DNA of 64,000 nt. Source: Fimbriimonadaceae bacterium (GTDB lineage Bacteria > Armatimonadota > UBA10988). Each line of letters begins with the position of its first letter. Within the stretch, counting starts at the first letter, position 1. Location of the stretch: positions 1 through 64,000 of the forward strand of contig JADZEX010000021.1 in assembly GCA_020850355.1 (NCBI GenBank). Direction: 5' to 3'. Positions 40,686-49,112 of this stretch are shown in pieces. Position numbers and translations under genes: made by a program. The notes beneath the pieces were generated by a model. It searched no databases, was not told where the DNA came from, and worked only from the letters and a program-made list of their open reading frames with translations.

Positions 40686-42472
40686 TGCTGATCCTCGGCA
40701 TCTCCTGCTACTACCACGACGCCGCCGCGGTGCTGCTGCAAGACGGCCGGCTGGTGGCGGCCGCCGAGGAGGAGCGGTTCTCGCGCCGCAAGCACGATTC
40801 CGGCTTCCCGCTGCACGCCGTGCGCTTCTGCCTGCGGACCGCCGGGGTCCGCTTGGAGGATGTCGACTACGTCGTCTTCTATGAGAAGCCCCTGCTGAAG
40901 TTCGACCGGATCTTGCGCACCGCCCTGGCGACCTGGCCGCGCAGTCTCAACCCGTTCCGTGAGGCGATGCTGGTCTGGCTCGGCGACAAGCTCTGGATGC
41001 GGTCCGACATCCGCCGCCACCTGCCGGTCCCAGCCGCCAAGGTGCTGTTCGTCGAGCACCATCTGTCGCACGCCGCCTCGGCGCTCTACAGCGCGCCCTT
41101 CGAGTCCGCCGCGCTGCTGACCGTCGACGGCGTCGGCGAGTGGACCACCACCGCCACCGGGCAGGGCACCGGCGCCTTCACCGCCGACCAGGTCAACCGG
41201 CTCGAACTGACCCACGAGATTCGCTTCCCGCATTCGCTCGGCCTGCTCTATAGCGCCTTCACCGCCTGGCTCGGCTTCGAGGTCAACGAGGGCGAGTACA
41301 AGGTGATGGGCATGGCGCCCTACGGGCAGCCGCGCTATGTGGACAAGGTGCGGCAGGTGATCCGCGTCGAGAGCGACGGCAGTTTTGCCCTCGACCTGAG
41401 CTACTTCACCTACCACCACAGCGCCACCCAGACCTTCAGTCCGAAGCTGGTCGCGCTGCTCGGCGAGCCGCGCCCGCGGGAGGCCGACTTCTACACCGCC
41501 GACACGCCCGAACGGCCGGACGACTGGAGCCCCGAGTACGCGGCGCAGTGTCAGTACTACGCCGATGTCGCGGCCAGCATTCAGGCCGTCACCGAGGAGA
41601 CCATCCTCAGCATCGCCCGGCACCTCCGGCAGCGCACCGGCGAGCGAAACCTGGTGCTGGCCGGCGGGGTGGCCCTGAACAGCGTCGCCAACGGGCGGGT
41701 CTTGACCGAGAGTGGTTTCGAGCAGGTCTACATCCAGCCCGCCGCCGGCGACAGCGGGGGGGCTCTGGGCGCGGCGCTCTACGCCTACCACGTGCTGCTG
41801 GGCGGCCGGCGTGAGTTCGTGATGGAGCACGCCTACTGGGGCGCGGAGTACTCGACCGCCGACACCGAGGCCTTCCTGCAGCGCGAATCGATCGCCTACC
41901 GGGCCTACGACGACGACGCCTTGTCGCAGCAGGTCGCCGGGCTGCTCGACCAGCAGAAGGTGGTCGGCTGGTTCCAGGGTCGCTTCGAGTGGGGCCCGCG
42001 AGCGCTGGGCAACCGCAGCATCCTGGCCGATGCGCGCCCGGCGGCGATGAAGCGGATCGTCAACGAGAAGATCAAGTTCCGCGAGCCCTTCCGGCCGTTC
42101 GCGCCGGCGGTCTTGGAGGAAGCCACGACGACCTTCTTTGACTGCCCCGACCCGCGTGGCGTCTATCCCTTGCGGTTCATGCTGATGGTGCGGCCGGTGC
42201 AGCCGGCGCAGCGCGAGGTGATCGCGGCGACCACCCACCAGGACGGCTCGGGGCGCCTGCAGACGGTCCGCCGCGAGTGGAACCAGCGCTACCACGACCT
42301 GTTGGCGGCGTTCGGCGAGCGGACCGGCGTGCCGGTGATTCTCAACACCTCGTTCAACCTCCGCGGCGAGCCCATCGTCAACACCCCGGCCAACGCCTAC
42401 AACACGTTCATGAACTCGGACATGGATGCCCTGGTGCTGGGCAACCTGGTGGTCCGCAAGGGTGGAGCCTGA
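40685..42472 (+). CDS. Carbamoyltransferase (NodU/TobZ family)
   Basis: 595 residues. Transfers a carbamoyl group from carbamoyl phosphate via carbamoyl-adenylate. The N-terminal ASKHA/Kae1-like domain starts ILGISCYYHDAAAVLL and contains FVEHHLSHAASALY (metal histidines) and LLTVDGVGEWTT; the C-terminal YrdC-like domain includes WFQGRFEWGPRALGNRSIL and VPVILNTSFNLRGEPIV. Acceptor unknown: carbamoyl sugars in Nod factor, antibiotics and surface polysaccharide are the known choices. Flanked by an SxtJ-like gene and, after cmk, a DUF5989 gene, its usual companions in exopolysaccharide loci. Confidence 0.92.
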   Translation: MLILGISCYYHDAAAVLLQDGRLVAAAEEERFSRRKHDSGFPLHAVRFCLRTAGVRLEDVDYVVFYEKPLLKFDRILRTALATWPRSLNPFREAMLVWLGDKLWMRSDIRRHLPVPAAKVLFVEHHLSHAASALYSAPFESAALLTVDGVGEWTTTATGQGTGAFTADQVNRLELTHEIRFPHSLGLLYSAFTAWLGFEVNEGEYKVMGMAPYGQPRYVDKVRQVIRVESDGSFALDLSYFTYHHSATQTFSPKLVALLGEPRPREADFYTADTPERPDDWSPEYAAQCQYYADVAASIQAVTEETILSIARHLRQRTGERNLVLAGGVALNSVANGRVLTESGFEQVYIQPAAGDSGGALGAALYAYHVLLGGRREFVMEHAYWGAEYSTADTEAFLQRESIAYRAYDDDALSQQVAGLLDQQKVVGWFQGRFEWGPRALGNRSILADARPAAMKRIVNEKIKFREPFRPFAPAVLEEATTTFFDCPDPRGVYPLRFMLMVRPVQPAQREVIAATTHQDGSGRLQTVRREWNQRYHDLLAAFGERTGVPVILNTSFNLRGEPIVNTPANAYNTFMNSDMDALVLGNLVVRKGGA

Positions 42473-42476
42473 GGCG

Positions 42477-43163
42477 ATGCCGCGTCACCATCAAATCGCC
42501 ATCGACGGGCCCGCCGGTGCCGGCAAGTCGACCGTCGCCCGGGCGGTGGCCGAGCGGCTGGGCTACACCTTCGTCGACACCGGCGCGATGTACCGCTGTG
42601 TCGCCCTGGCGATGCTGCGGTCCGGGCTGACGCTGGACGACGCCGCGGCGGTCGGCGAGCTGGCCGAGCGGCTGCAGATCGAGTTCGGGCCGCTGCAGGC
42701 CGGGCAGCAGCCGGTGAGTCTGGACGGCCAGGAGGTCACCGCCGCCATCCGCACGCCGGAGGTCCACGCGGTGGTCTCCCCGGTCAGCGCCATCCCGGCC
42801 GTCCGCGCCGCCCTGCTGCGGCAGCAACAGGCCTACGGCGAGCAGGGCCCGGTGGTGATGGAAGGCCGCGACATTCAGACCGTGGTGCTGCCGGCGGCCC
42901 AGACGAAGGTCTACCTGGATGCCAGCCCGGCCGAGCGGGCGCGGCGTCGCCACGCGGAGTTGCCGCCGGGGAGCGGCAGTGTGGGCGATGTGGAAGCGGC
43001 CATCCGCGAACGGGACGCGCGTGACAGCGGCCGCGCCAACGCGCCGCTGCGGGCGGCCCCGGAGGCGGTGCATCTGCTCACCGACGGGCTGTCGGTCGAG
43101 CAGGTGATCGAGCGGATCTTGGACCTCGCCCGCGCCGCGGTGCGGGCAGGCGGGAGCAGGTGA
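42477..43163 (+). CDS. cmk: Cytidylate kinase
   Basis: 228 residues. Phosphorylates CMP and dCMP with ATP. P-loop at about 8-18 (IDGPAGAGKSTVARAVA), FVDTGAMYRCVALAML substrate region, then LYLDASPAERARRRH-type lid (here VYLDASPAERARRRHAEL), RDARDSGRANAPLR. Four bases after the carbamoyltransferase stop. In many genomes cmk precedes plsC; here the DUF5989 gene sits between them. Confidence 0.94.
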   Translation: MPRHHQIAIDGPAGAGKSTVARAVAERLGYTFVDTGAMYRCVALAMLRSGLTLDDAAAVGELAERLQIEFGPLQAGQQPVSLDGQEVTAAIRTPEVHAVVSPVSAIPAVRAALLRQQQAYGEQGPVVMEGRDIQTVVLPAAQTKVYLDASPAERARRRHAELPPGSGSVGDVEAAIRERDARDSGRANAPLRAAPEAVHLLTDGLSVEQVIERILDLARAAVRAGGSR

Positions 43164-43423
43164 TGGCGGACGGCAAGCCAGAGCAGGTGTCGCAACTGGA
43201 GTTTGGCCCCGCGCCGGCGGGCGACGACCCGATCAGCGGCAAGGTCACGATGGTGGACCAGCTCGGCGAGCGGGCCGGTGTGGTGCGCGAGCTGTTCGGC
43301 TTCTTGTGGGCCAACAAGCTGTGGTGGATGATTCCAATGGTAGGCGTGCTGCTGGTCTTCGGGATCCTGATGCTGCTGGCCTCGTCGTCTCCGGCGGGGG
43401 CCTTCATCTACACGCTGTTCTGA
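43163..43423 (+). CDS. DUF5989 family small membrane protein
   Basis: 86 residues. The last 45 residues, from RELFGFLWANKLWW to the end PAGAFIYTLF, are the DUF5989 signature: a short cytoplasmic part, one membrane helix and a conserved C-terminal FIYTLF. The N-terminal 40 residues are a charged extension. DUF5989 proteins accompany SxtJ and carbamoyltransferase genes. TGATG overlaps on both sides (43161-43165 and 43421-43425) indicate coupling to cmk and plsC. Confidence 0.78.
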   Translation: MADGKPEQVSQLEFGPAPAGDDPISGKVTMVDQLGERAGVVRELFGFLWANKLWWMIPMVGVLLVFGILMLLASSSPAGAFIYTLF

Positions 43424-44103
43424 TGGCCAAGGAGTGGCCCCTGGCGTGGCCGGACTGGCCCTACCGGATTTGCAGCAACGTCATCACCCCGGCGCTGGCG
43501 GCGTTCTGCGGAGTGACCTTTATCGGTCGGCAGCACCTGCCGCTGGACGGGCCGGCGGTGCTGCTGTGCAACCATGAGAGCTACCTCGACCCGATCTTGA
43601 TGACCCACCTGTCGCTCCGGCCGATCACCTTCATGGCCAAGTCCGAGCTGTTCCGCGGCTTCGGCGGCTGGCTCTTCCCGCGGCTGAACACCCTGCCGGT
43701 GAAGCGCGGCTCAGCCGACCTGAGCGCCTTCCGCAACGCCGCGCGGGTGCTCGGTGAGGGGCACCTCCTGGCGATCTTCCCGGAGGGCACCCGCACCCTC
43801 GACGGCACCCTGCAGCCACTGCAACTGGGCGCGCTGAGCATCGCCTTGCGCGCGCAAGTGCCGATCATCCCGATGGCGATCTACGGCAGCCGCCGCCTGT
43901 TGCCGGCCCGCGGCCGACCGCGGCCGGCGGCCATCGGACTCGAAATCGCGGCGCCGATCCAGCTGGCGCATCGCCGGCCGGGAGCGCACAGCCACAAACC
44001 GACTTTGGAGCGTCTGGCGGCCGACCTGACCGTCCAGTTCATCCACCTCCGCCGCCGCCTCGCCGCGCGGCTGGGAGGACCCCCACCGTACGAAGGAGAC
44101 TGA
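43423..44103 (+). CDS. plsC: 1-acyl-sn-glycerol-3-phosphate acyltransferase (PlsC type)
   Basis: 226 residues. Adds the second acyl chain to lysophosphatidate in phospholipid synthesis. Block I NHESYLDP (H-x4-D), block II with PRLNTLPVKRG, block III FPEGTRTLDG and block IV VPIIPMAIYG are all present. One membrane-proximal helix near the N-terminus. The cmk-plsC arrangement is an old and widespread one. ATG overlaps the DUF5989 stop. Confidence 0.92.
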   Translation: MAKEWPLAWPDWPYRICSNVITPALAAFCGVTFIGRQHLPLDGPAVLLCNHESYLDPILMTHLSLRPITFMAKSELFRGFGGWLFPRLNTLPVKRGSADLSAFRNAARVLGEGHLLAIFPEGTRTLDGTLQPLQLGALSIALRAQVPIIPMAIYGSRRLLPARGRPRPAAIGLEIAAPIQLAHRRPGAHSHKPTLERLAADLTVQFIHLRRRLAARLGGPPPYEGD

Positions 44104-44105
44104 GC

Positions 44106-44249
44106 ATGGGACAATGCGAACGGAAGCGTGAGATCAGCCGTCGGCGCCGCCGCCAGGAGCGCGCCGCGCAGGCCCGCAAGAAGCAGGCCATTCTGGAAGC
44201 GCTGGCCGCCAAGGCCCGCGAAGCCAAGAAGGCCAAAGCCGCCGAGTAG
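44106..44249 (+). CDS. Small basic protein, DUF6800-like
   Basis: 47 residues: starts MGQCERKREISRRRRRQERA and continues as one Lys/Arg/Ala-rich helix. The ERKREI-x-RRR-x-R pattern resembles DUF6800 proteins known from planctomycetes and related groups. It begins two bases after the plsC stop and has an excellent AAGGAG ribosome site inside the end of plsC, so it is expressed from this operon. A nucleic-acid or ribosome-binding role is possible from charge alone. Confidence 0.6.
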   Translation: MGQCERKREISRRRRRQERAAQARKKQAILEALAAKAREAKKAKAAE

Positions 44250-44324
44250 CGCCGCCCACCAGCCGCCGGCCGGGTCACCACCCACCGGCGGCGGCGGCGC
44301 GCCCGGAGGCGGCAGAGCGGGCCC

Positions 44325-46931
44325 TCAGCCGCCCGGCCGCGGCCCGCGCCGGCCGTAGAGGGCCAGGTACGGCACCACCAGGTTGTTGCGCTCGGTCCAC
44401 ACCGCGACCTGCCCATCCGGCAGGGGCTGCGGGTCGGTCCAGGTGAGCAACGGCCGGTGGTGCAACCAGGCTGTCAGCCGCGCCCCAACTCGCTCGACCC
44501 GGACCTCGGCCCAGGCATTGTGCATCTCACGCCAGTGCGGCACGATCCGCTCGACCCGCGTCACCTCGACGCCGTGCCGCAGCAGCCGGGCGTCGGGACC
44601 GTCGGCGCCGACCTCCAGCACATAGCCCTGCCACGGATCCTGGCCGTCGCCGGCCAGCGTCAGGCGCAGGCGTTCGACCGGCTCCACCGCGGCTGAGCCG
44701 TAGCTGCCGGTCATTTGCACCCCCAGATAGGCCTGCACCACCTGCGGGCCCAGCAGCGGCCACTTGTGCCACAGCACGGCCCGCCCCTGGCGGCCGTCGC
44801 CGGTCAGCCAGGCCCACTCCGGCTCGCAGGTCCAGCGGCTGGCGACCACCCAGCGGCCGCCGGCTTCGCGCCAGTCGACCGGAGCCTTGTCGAAGGTCGT
44901 CTCGCAGACCTCGGCAGCCGTCAGCCGGACAGCCGCCGCGGCCAGGTCAAGCTGCTGCCAGGCGAGGCCCAGACAGACGCTGCCGACGGGCTGCGCCAGC
45001 AGCCGGCCCGGCGGGTCGACGCTCCAGCGGCCGGCGCGACGGCGCACCACCGCGCTGGCGGTCGGCCGGTCCCAGACGGCCAGCGGCGGCGACTGCCCGC
45101 GCTGGGCGCCGGCCAGTACCGTAAGCTGCCCGCCGGCCCGCCAGGCGGTCGGGGTCAGGCGCAAGGTCAGGTCGGCGGCCAGGCGGCCAACCAGCCACTG
45201 CTGCCGGCTGCCGGCGTCCGGCTCCCAGGCCGCCGCCGGGTGGGCCCAGGTGTCGCGGTCGAGCAGCCCCTCCGGCCCCTTGTCGAAGCTGGGGTCGTGG
45301 ACCGCGGGCGTTGGCCAGGTGTTGTCGCCGCAGGTCAGGCGGAGGTCGTCGAAGGACGCCTCGCCGGCCACGCCGAGCGTCAGGCCGCCGCACTGCGGAC
45401 CTGGATCAGCGGCCTGCAGCCAGAGGTCGCCGTCGACCAGCAGCTTGGAGAGCTGATAGTCGGCACGGACTTCGAGCCGGGTCCACTGGCGGGCCGGAAT
45501 GACCCGCGCGGTGGTCGCCAAGACCGTCACCTGCGGCCCGTGCCGGCGCAGCAGCCGCGTGCTGCCGCGGTCGACGGCGACTTCGGCCTCCAGCGCGTTG
45601 CCGAGCGCGTCGCGGCAGAGCTGCACCCGCACCGCGGTGGCTTCGCGCGGGCGGACCGCCAGTTGCAGGCGCGGGCCGGCCCAGAACCAGTCCCCGGCGG
45701 CCAGCGCGCCATCGCTGCCGCGCAGCGCGAAACCCGGCTGGCCCTTGCCCTCGCCCCGGCCGGTCAGGCGCCAGGTGCCGCCGAGGACGCGCCAGTCGGC
45801 CGAGAGCTGACCCTCCGCCGCGAAGTCGGCCGCGAACAGCCCGTCGGCGTTGGTCTGCCACTCCGGTTCACCCGGCCCTTGCCAGGTCACCGGCCCACGC
45901 CACTGGCCCGGCCAGCGGGCCAGCACCCGGCCGGCCAGGACGAGCTCGCAGCGGTCGGGCCAGAGCAGCAGCAGCGGCGGTTCGTCGCCCGGCAGGGCCA
46001 CCGCCGCCGGCGTCAGCGGGCGGCCAGCCGGCGAGGCGGCGACGGTGACCTGGGCACCGGCAAGGGTCAGCAGCAGGCCCGCGAGCGAGCCGGGGCGGGC
46101 CCCGATCCGAAGCAGGCCGCGGCCGCCGCCAACGCGCGGCAGGCGGGCCACGGTGTAAGGCTCGGCCGCGGCGGCCAGGAGCTGTTGGCCGGCGGCGGCC
46201 GGGAAGGTCGGGGCCGGCGGGGCCGGCGCGGCTGGTGCGGCGACCGGCTCCACCGGGTGCCACTGCGGCACGGCGCGGCCGGCCGTCAGGCAGTTGGCCA
46301 GTGCCAGCAGCAGGTCCTCGTACCAGGGCGCCCAGTTGCCCTGCAGGTAGGCCACGTCGAAGCCCGAGTAGAGCAGGCGGCCGGCGCCGACCCGACGTTC
46401 GACCAGCGCGGCCGCCCCGAAGGTCGGGAAGCGCGCCAGCACGGTGTCCTGGGGCGTCGGCTGGAGCGCAAACAGGGTGTAGCCGTAGTCCCAGCGGCGC
46501 TGCGGCGGCAGCAGCTTCAGAAGCGGGTGGTCGCCCGCCACCAGTTCAAACGGCCAGCCGCTGCAACTGGGCGGGTGACCGGTGCTGTGGCTGCTGAAGC
46601 TCAACCCGGCCAGGGCTGCGGGTGGGAAGCTCTGCAGCGCGGCGTAGACCTGCCCGCCCTGCCGCAGGTACTGGTCGAGCGCCCGGTTGGCGGCGGTCTG
46701 GTAGCCCTCCTCGTCGCTCCAAATCGGTGCCTGCAAGACCGCGTCGTAGCGTCGCAAGACCGTCGGGTCGCCCTGTTCGGCGGCGCTCAGGTAGTCGAAC
46801 GGCAGGCCGGCACGGAGCAGCACGCCGCCCAGACCCATCCGCAGCACGCCGCCGACGCCGAGACGCGGCAGGGGTTCTGCTGCCACGGGCAGACAGACCA
46901 ACAGCCAGGCCAGCCAGCCGAGAGTCCGCAC
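44325..46931 (-). CDS. Exported ThuA/GATase-like protein with multiple beta-sandwich modules
   Basis: 868 residues with a signal peptide (LGWLAWLLVCLPVAAEP). The N-terminal 200 residues form an alpha/beta domain of ThuA/DUF4350 type (YDAVLQAPIWSD, LDQYLRQGGQVYAAL, VERRVGAGRLLYSGFDVAY). Then a proline-rich linker and about 580 residues that appear to be three concanavalin-like/DUF1080-like sandwiches, each with a W-x-x-L-G-G-x-W-x-type motif (WRVLGGTWRLTG, WREAGGRWVVAS) and a lysine/aspartate-rich edge. No catalytic residues recognised. The start is GTG 46931 with GGGAGG. It follows aroA by 20 bases, so shares the aromatic operon transcript. Confidence 0.72.
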   Translation of the reverse strand: MRTLGWLAWLLVCLPVAAEPLPRLGVGGVLRMGLGGVLLRAGLPFDYLSAAEQGDPTVLRRYDAVLQAPIWSDEEGYQTAANRALDQYLRQGGQVYAALQSFPPAALAGLSFSSHSTGHPPSCSGWPFELVAGDHPLLKLLPPQRRWDYGYTLFALQPTPQDTVLARFPTFGAAALVERRVGAGRLLYSGFDVAYLQGNWAPWYEDLLLALANCLTAGRAVPQWHPVEPVAAPAAPAPPAPTFPAAAGQQLLAAAAEPYTVARLPRVGGGRGLLRIGARPGSLAGLLLTLAGAQVTVAASPAGRPLTPAAVALPGDEPPLLLLWPDRCELVLAGRVLARWPGQWRGPVTWQGPGEPEWQTNADGLFAADFAAEGQLSADWRVLGGTWRLTGRGEGKGQPGFALRGSDGALAAGDWFWAGPRLQLAVRPREATAVRVQLCRDALGNALEAEVAVDRGSTRLLRRHGPQVTVLATTARVIPARQWTRLEVRADYQLSKLLVDGDLWLQAADPGPQCGGLTLGVAGEASFDDLRLTCGDNTWPTPAVHDPSFDKGPEGLLDRDTWAHPAAAWEPDAGSRQQWLVGRLAADLTLRLTPTAWRAGGQLTVLAGAQRGQSPPLAVWDRPTASAVVRRRAGRWSVDPPGRLLAQPVGSVCLGLAWQQLDLAAAAVRLTAAEVCETTFDKAPVDWREAGGRWVVASRWTCEPEWAWLTGDGRQGRAVLWHKWPLLGPQVVQAYLGVQMTGSYGSAAVEPVERLRLTLAGDGQDPWQGYVLEVGADGPDARLLRHGVEVTRVERIVPHWREMHNAWAEVRVERVGARLTAWLHHRPLLTWTDPQPLPDGQVAVWTERNNLVVPYLALYGRRGPRPGG

Positions 46932-46951
46932 CGGCGCTGCCTCCCGCCTGG

Positions 46952-48235
46952 CTAGACCAGCCCCGAGGCGGTCAGGGCGCTGAGTCGGGCGAAGAAGTTC
47001 GGGAAGGTCTTGGCGACGCAGCCGGGATCGCGGATCCGGACCCCCGGCGTGCGCAGCCCGAGCACGCTGAAGCTCATCGCCAGGCGGTGGTCGTCGTAGG
47101 TCTCGACCTCCCCGCCGTGCGGCGTGCCCGGGTAGATGCGCCAACCATCGGGGAACTCGTCGACCCGCACGCCCAGCCGGCCGAGCTCGGTCGCGGCGGC
47201 GGCGATGCGGTCGGACTCCTGACGCCGGACATGCGCGATGTTGCGGACCTCCACCGGGCCATCGGCGAACGGCGCGATGGCGGCGAGCGTCAAGGCGGTG
47301 TCGCTGATCGCGTTCATGTCGACCGTCACGTGGCGCAGTTGCGGGGGGCCCTGCAGACTCAGCCCGCGCGGCGTGTCGGTGACCTCGCAGCCCATCTGTT
47401 CGAGCACCTCCAGGAACCGCAGATCGCCCTGCCGCGAGCGCCGCGTCAGGCCGTAGACGGTGATCCGCCCCCCGGTCACCGCGGCGGCGGCGAAGAAGTA
47501 GCTGGCGGCCGAGGCGTCCGGCTCGACGCTGTAGTCGCGGGCGACGTACTGCTGGCCCGGCGCGACCTGGAAGCGGCGGTACTGCTGGTGGCTCAGGGTG
47601 ACCCCGAAGTCGGCCATGATGTCGGCCGTGATGTCGAGGTAGGGCTGGCTGACCAGCTCGCCGTCGACCTCGATCTCGAGCCCCTCGGGCATCGCCGGCG
47701 CCACCAGGGCCAGGGCGGTGAAGTACTGGCTCGACTGGCTGCCGTCGATCCGCACCTGGCCGCCGCGACAGCCGAGGGCGTCGATCCGCAGTGGCGGGCA
47801 GCCGTTGTCGTGCTGGCTGGTGGCGCGCACGCCGAGCTGGCGCAGCGCGTCCAGCAGCGGCTGCTGCGGCCGTTCGCGCATCCGCGCTGTGCCGTCGAGC
47901 ACGAAGCGACCGCGGGAGACCGCGCAGAGGGCCGTCAAGAACCGCATCGCGGTGCCGGCGTTGCCGCAAAACAGGGTGGCCCGTTCGCTGGGCACCCGGC
48001 CGCCACAGCCGTGGACGACCATCGTCTCGGCGGGCGGGTCGGGCTCGACCCGCACCCCGAGATCGCCCAGGGCGTTGGCCATGTGGGCGGTGTCGTCGGC
48101 GAACAGGGCGCCGCGGAGGGTGCTGACGCCGGGGGCCAGCGCCGCGATCAGCAGCGCGCGGTTGGTGTAGCTCTTCGATCCCGGCAGCGGCGTGGCGGCC
48201 CGGATCGGCCCGTCGGCGGGGCGGATGTCAACCAT
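46952..48235 (-). CDS. aroA: 3-phosphoshikimate 1-carboxyvinyltransferase (EPSP synthase)
   Basis: 427 residues. Sixth step of the shikimate pathway: shikimate-3-phosphate plus PEP gives EPSP. Motifs: LPGSKSYTNRALL, LFCGNAGTAMRFLTA (the conserved LxxGNAGTAxR), DMNAISDTALTL (catalytic Asp), RRQESDRIAA, YDDHRLAM and CVAKTFPNFF. Its start overlaps the tyrA end by eight bases. Confidence 0.96.
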   Translation of the reverse strand: MVDIRPADGPIRAATPLPGSKSYTNRALLIAALAPGVSTLRGALFADDTAHMANALGDLGVRVEPDPPAETMVVHGCGGRVPSERATLFCGNAGTAMRFLTALCAVSRGRFVLDGTARMRERPQQPLLDALRQLGVRATSQHDNGCPPLRIDALGCRGGQVRIDGSQSSQYFTALALVAPAMPEGLEIEVDGELVSQPYLDITADIMADFGVTLSHQQYRRFQVAPGQQYVARDYSVEPDASAASYFFAAAAVTGGRITVYGLTRRSRQGDLRFLEVLEQMGCEVTDTPRGLSLQGPPQLRHVTVDMNAISDTALTLAAIAPFADGPVEVRNIAHVRRQESDRIAAAATELGRLGVRVDEFPDGWRIYPGTPHGGEVETYDDHRLAMSFSVLGLRTPGVRIRDPGCVAKTFPNFFARLSALTASGLV

Positions 48236-49112
48236 CGGTGCTGCTCCCGGTGGCCTGCAGCTTGTGCTCGCGGGCGCTCTCCAGGAGCGCCTCCAGACGG
48301 TCGTCGGCGCCGTTGGCGAGAGCCTCGCGGAGGGAGTAAAGCTGGTCCTGGTACTCGTCGATGGCCTGCACCACGGCCGCCCGGTTGCTGGCCAGGATCT
48401 CGCGCCAGAGTCGGGCGCCGCCGGCCGCGACGCGGGTCGCCGAACGCCAGCCGCCAGCCGCCAGGGCGTAGACCGGCTGACCCTGGTCCTGGCGCGCCGC
48501 GGTCAGCAGCATCGCTGCCACGGCTGCCAGGTGCGGCACGTGGGAGACCGCCGCGACCGCCTCGTCGTGCAGGTCGGGCGGCAAGATCAGCGGGCGGGCG
48601 CCGAGGGCGTGAACCAGCGCCGCCAGGCGCTCGGTGGCGGCGGCTGGGGTGGCCGCGGTTGGGGTCAGCACGTAGGTCGCCCCGGCGAACAAATCGGCGC
48701 GCGCCGCGGCCACGCCCATGCGTTCGCTGCCCGCCATCGGATGCCCCCCGATGAAGACCGCCGTGCCCAACTCGACGGCGGCGGCGGCGGTCACCACCTC
48801 GGCCTTCGACGAGCCCGCGTCGGTCACCAGCGCGCCGGGGCGGAGCACTGGGGCGATGCTGCGCAGCAGTGGCACGAGGCTGGCGACCGGCGCCGCGAGG
48901 TAGACCAGGTCGGCGCCCGCGACACACTCGGCCGGGCTGGCGGCAGCCCGGTCGGCGGCGCCGAGCCGCACCGCCAGATCGCGAGTCGCGGCCGTGCGGC
49001 TGTAGGCCACGACCTCGCCGACCAGCCGTCGGGCGCGCATCGCCATACCGAGCGAGCCGCCGATCAGGCCGACTCCCAGTACCGCCAGGCGTTCAAAACG
49101 CGGAGCGTCCAC
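48228..49112 (-). CDS. tyrA: Prephenate dehydrogenase
   Basis: 294 residues. NAD(P)-dependent oxidative decarboxylation of prephenate to 4-hydroxyphenylpyruvate for tyrosine. Nucleotide-binding LAVLGVGLIGGSLG at the N-terminus, GGHPMAGSERMGV, and AVAAVSHVPHLAAV with the catalytic His region. An arogenate dehydrogenase is the alternative. GTG start at 49112 follows immediately after the hisC stop (49113-49115, TAG). Confidence 0.93.
   Translation of the reverse strand: MDAPRFERLAVLGVGLIGGSLGMAMRARRLVGEVVAYSRTAATRDLAVRLGAADRAAASPAECVAGADLVYLAAPVASLVPLLRSIAPVLRPGALVTDAGSSKAEVVTAAAAVELGTAVFIGGHPMAGSERMGVAAARADLFAGATYVLTPTAATPAAATERLAALVHALGARPLILPPDLHDEAVAAVSHVPHLAAVAAMLLTAARQDQGQPVYALAAGGWRSATRVAAGGARLWREILASNRAAVVQAIDEYQDQLYSLREALANGADDRLEALLESAREHKLQATGSSTDG

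Noticed and set aside
44263-44295. GC-rich hairpin between the small basic protein and the ThuA-like gene
   Set aside because: Simple GGC repeats pair in several ways and no T-run follows; not a convincing terminator.
46952-47969. In-frame N-terminal extension of the ThuA-like gene through aroA
   Set aside because: The extension is Arg/Ala-rich out-of-frame aroA; a proper GTG start with signal peptide and ribosome site exists at 46931.
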